Below, piece after piece: positions 57,686 to 64,000 of a stretch of DNA of 64,000 bases. The position numbers were made by a program, and so were the translations under genes. The notes beneath the pieces were generated by a model that was not told the origin of the DNA, made no database searches, and worked only from the letters and a program-made list of their open reading frames with translations. The DNA is from Fragum whitleyi (lineage: Eukaryota; Mollusca; Bivalvia; Cardiida; Cardiidae). Numbering within the stretch: the first letter of the stretch is position 1; each line of letters begins with the position of its first letter. The stretch covers positions 65,057,020-65,121,019 of the forward strand of contig OX411548.1 of the NCBI GenBank assembly GCA_948146395.1, written 5' to 3'.

Positions 57686-60127
57686 AATAGAAAGTATAGG
57701 TGTTTTTTCGAAACTGAGCTCTGACCTAGATGTTGAGTCCATTACCATAGGTTTATGAGTAAACCTTAGGATCTAAGACAAGCACTAAGTTTCATTTGAA
57801 AGGTAATTTGTATCTTTATTATGTCTGTTTTATCTATTTTGAAAGAATAGCGCGGAAATTTAACCGTTAAAAGTAGATTTCACAGCTCAACGCTCAAAAT
57901 CTACCTATAAGAAAATCCGATATACAATGTGTGATAAGTATGGCAAAATCATTGTTTTTCGATAAGAAGTCAATAACCAGATATCTAGGCCTATAGGTAC
58001 GCGTTAATTAGTAATGAAGCAAAGGCGAATAAAACGGATATCAAATTATTTATTTACCTGTTTGTTGCGTGATTAACGCTTTTTTGTCAATCATTAATGG
58101 ATGTAAGACTCTTCCAAAAAGAAAGAAACACACACACAAAAAAAAGATTTATATATACATATACCTTTTTAAAGGGTTTAAGTTCGCTCTAAACGGATCT
58201 CAGTCACATGGCGACGGCTGTAAGACTTTAACCTTTATCATATCTCATTTATTATAAAAGATATTTGCTTGAAACTTGGCAAGTGTATTCTCCATTGCAA
58301 GAGCAATCAACGGGTATTATTCAAAATTAATGTTGTTAGGGTTGTGCGACTTTTCAAACTAAGAATTTTTCACTTTCAATGTTCCACAGCCTAGTGAAAT
58401 CACTAGGGACCCGTTTTACTAGACTAGACTAAAATTGATCGTAAGTCAAAATCACAAATCATACCTGATGTATCATTCATTGATAGATTCTGCCTTGCAA
58501 TTTCTCTTTAGAAGATGATTTCAATGAGAAGATGCATGACATAATTCCATATTTAGTTACTACGGTAGAAGCAACTTTAATTTTTTATTTACGCAAAACA
58601 TTATCTTTGGATGTTTAGTAAAATAGGCCCAGGTCTCCGATATAATTACGAAATGATAATGCCAATATCCAAGGCTTGTAGTTCAAAAATACGACAAATG
58701 ATTCGAAAATGTGTCACAACAGGGTGTACAACCTTAAGATACAATCACCATCAAGTCAAATCATTTCCGAGAAATTAAAACCGCCTTTACTAAAGAAATT
58801 GAAAGTCGATTTATCTTGCATCAATTCGTCTTCATGACAAGCCTAGCCGATGAGTTTGTGATGTGGGGATTGAGTTGATAGATTTACTGATATATAGATA
58901 AATCACTTCAAACCAAGATGAAAACTTGCAGAAAATTAATCTGCCTAGAATTTTCTCACAGAATTTAACGGTGGGTTTTTTACTTATATACGGAATGTGT
59001 CCCAAGACGGAAAGAGAAACTACTCTGCGTTCAGGATCACAAAATGGTGCAAACAGTTTTGCATTTATACCCCGCTTTGCACGCAAGTGCACGTGCAAAG
59101 CGGGGTATAACTGGAAAAACTATTTGCACCGTTTTGCTGGACCTTCAAAATTCGGAGATCTGAAGAATGTGAAAGTTGTGATACTGCTTACCGCGCAGAT
59201 TGACTGACACGATACTTTTAGCACTACGCAGTTATTAACAGAATCTCAACCAAACCCATCACAAATCTATCCATTTGCACCCATTCATTCCAAACACTCA
59301 CCAAAACCATCCAAATATGCTAAAAACAAATAAACAAGATAAGATCAACAACTGCATTCAAAATAAGTATAGCTACAAAAAATATTGGGATTTCACTGAC
59401 ATAATTGAAATTATGTATTTAGTGCCTGAACGGTTCTTGAAGAAATGGAAAGGTAATAATAGAACTTTTATGCATATTTTTTTAAAGGAAGGTAAGAATA
59501 TCGCTAGTTTTGTTCATCCTGGTCCCTTCACTGAAATTATGAAAGTACTTGTTTGAGTAATCCTTACGTTTTAAGAAAAGCAGAACCATTGGTTTAAAAT
59601 GTAAATTGTAAACTTTCTTAATGTGTTATTTTAATCAATTTACCTATTTCGAACAAATGGCAGAGAATCTAACAGTAAAAAGTTGATTTCACGGCTCACC
59701 GCGCGAAATCTAACTATATCAATGGGTATTTAATGAGTCATCTATAAACATATAAAATCGAGGCTTTGTCGAAGATTAATCTGCTTTAGAATGTCAATTT
59801 AAAAGTACGTTTGGTATTTCATTAACAAAAAGCCGATTCGTTTTAGAATACAGCACCAAAATTTGTGAAAATGCGACATCATGCTTTGAGTTAATTGATT
59901 ACACATTTTTGCGGGACATATAGCGCAGTTTACGATGACACCATCATATAAAGTTCACAACATCCTGAAATTGACAGGGTGAATGATTTTGGAATCAACT
60001 TGATTGAGTCCAATGGGTGAGTTTTGGGTGAAATTTGCCAATTTCATTATCTCCCTTTAAATGAAATATGAGTAAATTTCTTTTTTTTCAAGACTAATCA
60101 AACGCTGTAATTTTCAATTATATAAGT
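57686..60127. other. Intergenic, repeat-derived
   Basis: Two copies of a block reading AAAGTAGATTTCACAGCTCA or similar, with AAATCTACC as inverse (57868-57906, and related text at 59677-59715); a palindrome at 59038-59140; a partial GTCAATTTCACGAT-family copy at about 59242-59560. No host gene that I can support. Confidence 0.5.
59038..59140. repeat. Palindrome with GC-rich perfect core
   Basis: Core ATACCCCGCTTTGCACG / CGTGCAAAGCGGGGTAT (17 bp perfect, 8-base loop). Outer arms CAAAATGGTGCAAACAGTTT and CTATTTGCACCGTTTTG with mismatches. Confidence 0.82.
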
Positions 60128-60181
60128 GAACTCTTTAGCTCAGCGGTTATAACTTATCCGCGTGGGTTCGACACCGGCTCA
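60128..60181 (+). other. Degenerate tRNA-like head, probably SINE remnant
   Basis: TTTAGCTCAGCGGTTATAAC is a good A box and GGGTTCGACACCGG a B box, but only ~20 bp lie between them, so it cannot fold as a tRNA. Confidence 0.5.
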
Positions 60182-60908
60182 CACCAGTTGTTTTCAGCTA
60201 TGCTTAAGTTGCGGACAGTTTGTTCAAAAGAGTTATCCTTTACGCAGGGTAGGTTTTTCCAAAAAAAACCCCCAACAACATCAGTTGATAACTAAAATTA
60301 GGAATATATTTGGTTTCATGAGCAATGAAAGCTTTATGTTTCATATTTGTTAAATCACCAGATGTGGTACGATATCATTTCCTAATTAAAAAAAAAAAAA
60401 AAAAAAAAAAGAACAATGAAAATCATCTTATTGTCTAATCGAAGACAATCAATGTAAGATTTAGCCAGCCTGTTATGAAAGCGAATCCGTAAGCTTTATT
60501 GGTTATTCAAGCCAACGTTTTTTTCACAAGTTTAGACCTTAATTCTAAATAACCTTTTGCTTTTTAATAATATCTTACAAAAAAACTTTTTTGACTGTTT
60601 TGATGACGCGTTTTACGAATACAAATTTTATATCATATTTAAGATGTGAGAATATTCGTAATTCATTTTGAACCCTCGTATACTGATTAGATGACAGCAT
60701 AGTGAAATTGACAAGATGAATGATTTAAAAATGACTTTGGAATGAAATTGAATGAGTGTGTGGAGCAAGTTTGGAGTGAAATTCAAGGGAGAACAAAATT
60801 AGCGATATGTATTGGCCCCTCTATAAGAAATACGTATATAGATATACGAATAGTACAGGAATTTAACAGTTAAAAGTAGATTTCACGGCTCATCGCGCAA
60901 AATCTACC

Positions 60909-61067
60909 TATATCGGCACCGGTGTGCCACCAATAAAGACAGGGTGCGGGTGTAAAGGACCCCGTTCAGTGCAGGCCAAACAAGAAGAGGAGGAAGAGCA
61001 GCCTCAACCTAAAGATCCTCGTCTATCAACACCGCTAGATGAAGAAGATTTTACGAGATTTTTTTAA
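60909..61067 (+). pseudogene. Short coding-like remnant, C-terminal end, followed by A-rich tract
   Basis: About 52 open codons ending in TAA at 61065-61067, with marked protein-like composition: IGTGVPPIKTGCGCKGPRSV, then an acidic run and DPRLSTPLDEEDFTRFF. Richer in G+C than its surroundings. It follows directly on a truncated repeat (AGATTTCACGGCTCATCGCG) and is followed after ~55 bp by C and A homopolymers. I do not recognise the family. May be the 3' end of a retrocopy or of a mobile-element ORF. Confidence 0.4.
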
Positions 61068-61774
61068 CACATGCTGATATTATCCTCGCCAAGAATGAAA
61101 CACCCCCCCCCCCCCAAAAAAAAAAAAAAATAAATAAAAAATAAAAAAGAAAAAAAATATATAGTCCACAAAGACTGGCTCAATAACATTTCCATTATAG
61201 ACTTGGATAAGATCAACCTGTGTGAAAAATCTCGTTACACAGATCCAATGTATGTTTACATCACCGAGAAGCAAATCATCGATGAACTTCCAGAATAACT
61301 TTTGGTAGTTAATCAATGTTATTTCCTTTGTCTCGAAATTAAAACTCAAAGTGTAATCCAAAACACCAGCTTTGATTCAAAATCACTGTCATGCCATTAA
61401 TGAATAAGCAAATGAGATTTTAATACTTCTGTCAGAATCTCAGACATATTGCGCCCATGAGCATATAACCTCTTACGGTTGTAAAATGCGACTCGTCACG
61501 CTAAAAGGATCATCCGAGTAAACAAATACAGTTATAACTCGAATACGATATTGTGACTTGTGATTGCATTACATTTGTATATAGTCGACGATTCAAAATA
61601 GCAAATTCGACTTATAACAATATCTGAAAATTGATCAGGAAAATAATTTTGGAATGATGTTAGAATAAAATTGAATGAATTGGATAAACCAGCTTTGCTT
61701 GAAATTAAAGGGAAGTAATATGACATCGATAATTTCGCCCAGATGGACGAAATTATCGATATTTTATTACCTCC

Positions 61775-61778
<4 letters not shown>

Positions 61779-61821
<43 letters not shown>
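61779..61821 (+). repeat. Poly(A) run of about 43
   Basis: Long uninterrupted A tract after TTACCTCCATTT, within a partial GTCAATTTCACGAT-family copy (61637-61775). Confidence 0.92.
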
Positions 61822-61822
<1 letters not shown>

Positions 61823-64000
61823 ATTGTACGTACATTTCTTCAAATAGATTTGTGCGTCTACGTGAAGTCTTCTAAAACAAAACATTATAATAAAAAATAA
61901 ATAGTTATTTGTTTGGTTTCAATCAAGTCTCGGAATATTCTGATCGATGTAGGACGTTTTGACTGAGTGGACCATTAAGTTAATAAATTAATCATTAACG
62001 CAAATTAGCAAATTCCTTTGAAAAATTGCGGTGATGAGCCATTAAGAAAATGATAAATTTCCAAAGCTCCCCAAGGGCCGCCGCTTCGTCAGTCCATCCG
62101 TCCGTCAATTTCCGTTCGTCTGGAGTGATTTCTCCATAACCCTTGGGCGAAATTTTATGAAACCTTTCGTGTGAAATTCCTAAGATATGATGCGGATGGG
62201 TTTTTATTTCCTTTTTTCTTTTTAATTTGATCCCTCGTCACGGAAAAAACTTAATGAAGAAATAAGTTTTCCTCGGGAAAGCCTCGTCATGATAAATTCT
62301 CCCAACCTCGACCAAATAACTTTGTTATTTCAAGACACTAACATGTTATTCTCTATATATAAATTTAACATTATAAGGCAAGAGAACAATTTTCAAATTC
62401 AGTCATCAATCATAGATAATGCACCTGATGTATTCGTCAACCCGGAAATGATTCTTCCATTAGCCAGATCCCATTAAAGTCTAAATAGCCGTTTAAGGTG
62501 ACATGCGAACAAAAAGGTAGCTAAAAATTCGGTGTTGGGTGCGAAATAATATTTATTGAAAATTTTCGAAAATCAGCATTCCTGGAGAATTTTTTGTATT
62601 GCATTTTATAACAATAGAGAATAATGTTTAAGGGCGACCAGTACATCATAACATTAGCTTATTTACACTGACTCAGAGGTAATAAGGTTTTAGTCTCCAA
62701 ACGGCCGATAGTGAGTTTTCATTTGCTTATCGTCTAAGTGCTTATCGAAAGTAGGGTATTATGTTTACGTAATTTAACTTTTTTTGGCGGTGTATTTATC
62801 AGTGATAATCCAATCGTAATGCATTGATTATTACCGAAAAGCATCTAAAGAATGTGCGTAAAGCGCTTTTAGGATATGATAACCAATTGGAGCCCACATT
62901 CCGTGTTTAATGAGAAACGTCAGAAAATCTTTACTTGGTAGACCAACGATCCTTGTTTAGGCAAAATCATGTTTAAAGCCGACTTAATTAAAAAAAAGGA
63001 ACAAATTATAACTACGACTTTAATTATAAAAGAGTTATTAGAATACAAACAAATATCCCGTTCGGAAGTCATAACTATTGACAATGTAATTCAGCCTTTA
63101 ATTTCCTTGTAAAATACCATTCTAGACATTGTTATTAGTTTTTATTGAAAAAATATGAAATGATAGCAAATGAAAATAAGGACCTGAGACGCTCAATAGC
63201 CTATAACGTTTCGAAATTAATGAGTTTTTAACCACTTGTTCCGCGTCAGCTTTTTAAATTCAGGAAGACTGCCATTCAAACGTTCGACTGTCCAAAGGTT
63301 CTTGACCAGATGTTTATCTCATTACTACAGTTAAGTACAACCATTCCTCTTAACTGCGTTCTCAATCGCTTTCTCAGCGCTCAATTCGCTCATTCCAAAC
63401 CCCCACTCAAACATTCAAAAACGCTCCAAATGACAAATAAATATTGATCAATAACTTCACTCAAAATAGAAATAGCTAGGAAAAAATGGCGATTTCACGA
63501 TTTGAGTGAGAGTTTGGAATGCATGAATGGAGCACTGAGTGATCGATTTAGATGGTTTGGGTTGAGATGAATGTGAATTTCACGATGTTGTTAACTTAAG
63601 GCGTATTTGCGTCCAACACACACACATCTTGTTTTTTTATGATATTTTATGCGACTACTTCCTTAAGAAGCGATTGGTTTAGGCAATTGGGTCACTTCAT
63701 ACGTATAATAAGAGTTGACATTGTTTTGACTCTTCGAAATTCCATTCTTTAACATAAGAAATCCCTCGATATGAGTGAGTTGATGTATTGGAATAAAAAT
63801 TGATTGAGATTGACTGTGCCTCTTGTTCTATGATTTTTTATTCGGCGCTGGCTGTCAGTATCAAGATAATTTTACGGTTGGGCGCATTGGGGTCCAACAA
63901 AATCATATTGTTTATTGTTGATATGGCATTTTATGCGACCATTTCTTTAAGCGATCGTTTAAGGCAAAAAGGTCACTTCTTACGTTTGATAAGAGTTGAC
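61822..64000. other. Intergenic, repeats only
   Basis: A CCATCCGTCCGTCAATTTCC motif near 62093, of a kind common in dispersed animal repeats; a fragment of the TATACAAATATCC-type MITE near 62215-62310; a GTCAATTTCACGAT-family copy at about 63338-63600 ending GTGAATTTCACGATGTTGTT. No coding region that I can support. Confidence 0.5.

Noticed and set aside
1..64000. CRISPR arrays, operons or bacterial regulatory sites
   Set aside because: The window is eukaryotic; the regularly spaced units are TSR exons, and no short direct-repeat/spacer pattern is present.

Overview
The window is AT-rich metazoan genomic DNA: split genes with phase-consistent introns, tRNA-derived SINEs, many small TA- or TTAA-bounded DNA elements and a DIRS-type retroelement. 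The modular extracellular gene, the SINE with a mollusc/deuterostome-like 3' domain and the very AT-rich background point to a lophotrochozoan, most likely a mollusc and perhaps a bivalve. That taxon is an inference and cannot be proved from the sequence alone.

Region 1 (44716 down to 29, minus strand): one very large gene for a secreted multidomain protein. In transcription order I can place a signal peptide plus PAN/Apple exon, an EGF-like exon, two divergent thrombospondin type 1 repeat (TSR) exons, a group-A SRCR domain split over two exons, a TSR, an unrecognised cysteine-containing exon, and then 24 more TSR exons. Every junction I could check is in frame. Introns after the EGF exon are all phase 1, so each downstream exon is symmetric. 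Twenty-two consecutive TSR exons (27060 to 3934) are each exactly 165 bp. About 5.5 kb of coding sequence (at least 1,830 residues) is visible. No stop codon is seen, so the 3' end lies left of the window.

Region 2 (introns of that gene): mostly decayed mobile elements. They include a TA-bounded family carrying AAGCGACC-like ends, a family with GAGCCTGTGCG-like ends, a family with TATACAAATATCCGTG, a LINE 3' coding remnant, a SINE at 35.5 kb, a TTAA-bounded element at 36 kb, several long palindromes and simple repeats.

Region 3 (46026-51195, plus strand): a nearly complete DIRS-order tyrosine-recombinase retroelement with the A1 / B1-A2 / B2 split direct repeats of the Ngaro/PAT type. It has a zinc-knuckle + reverse transcriptase + RNase H ORF and a tyrosine recombinase ORF broken by one frame change. 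A 5' coding exon has a phase-1 donor that fits two phase-1 acceptors, one before each ORF.

Region 4 (51.2-64 kb): intergenic, almost entirely repeats. It includes a second copy of a 1.1-kb repeat with two convergent tRNA-like promoters, a 923-bp CAC-ended transposon nested in another element, foldbacks, and a short coding remnant next to an A-rich tract. I found no complete host gene there.
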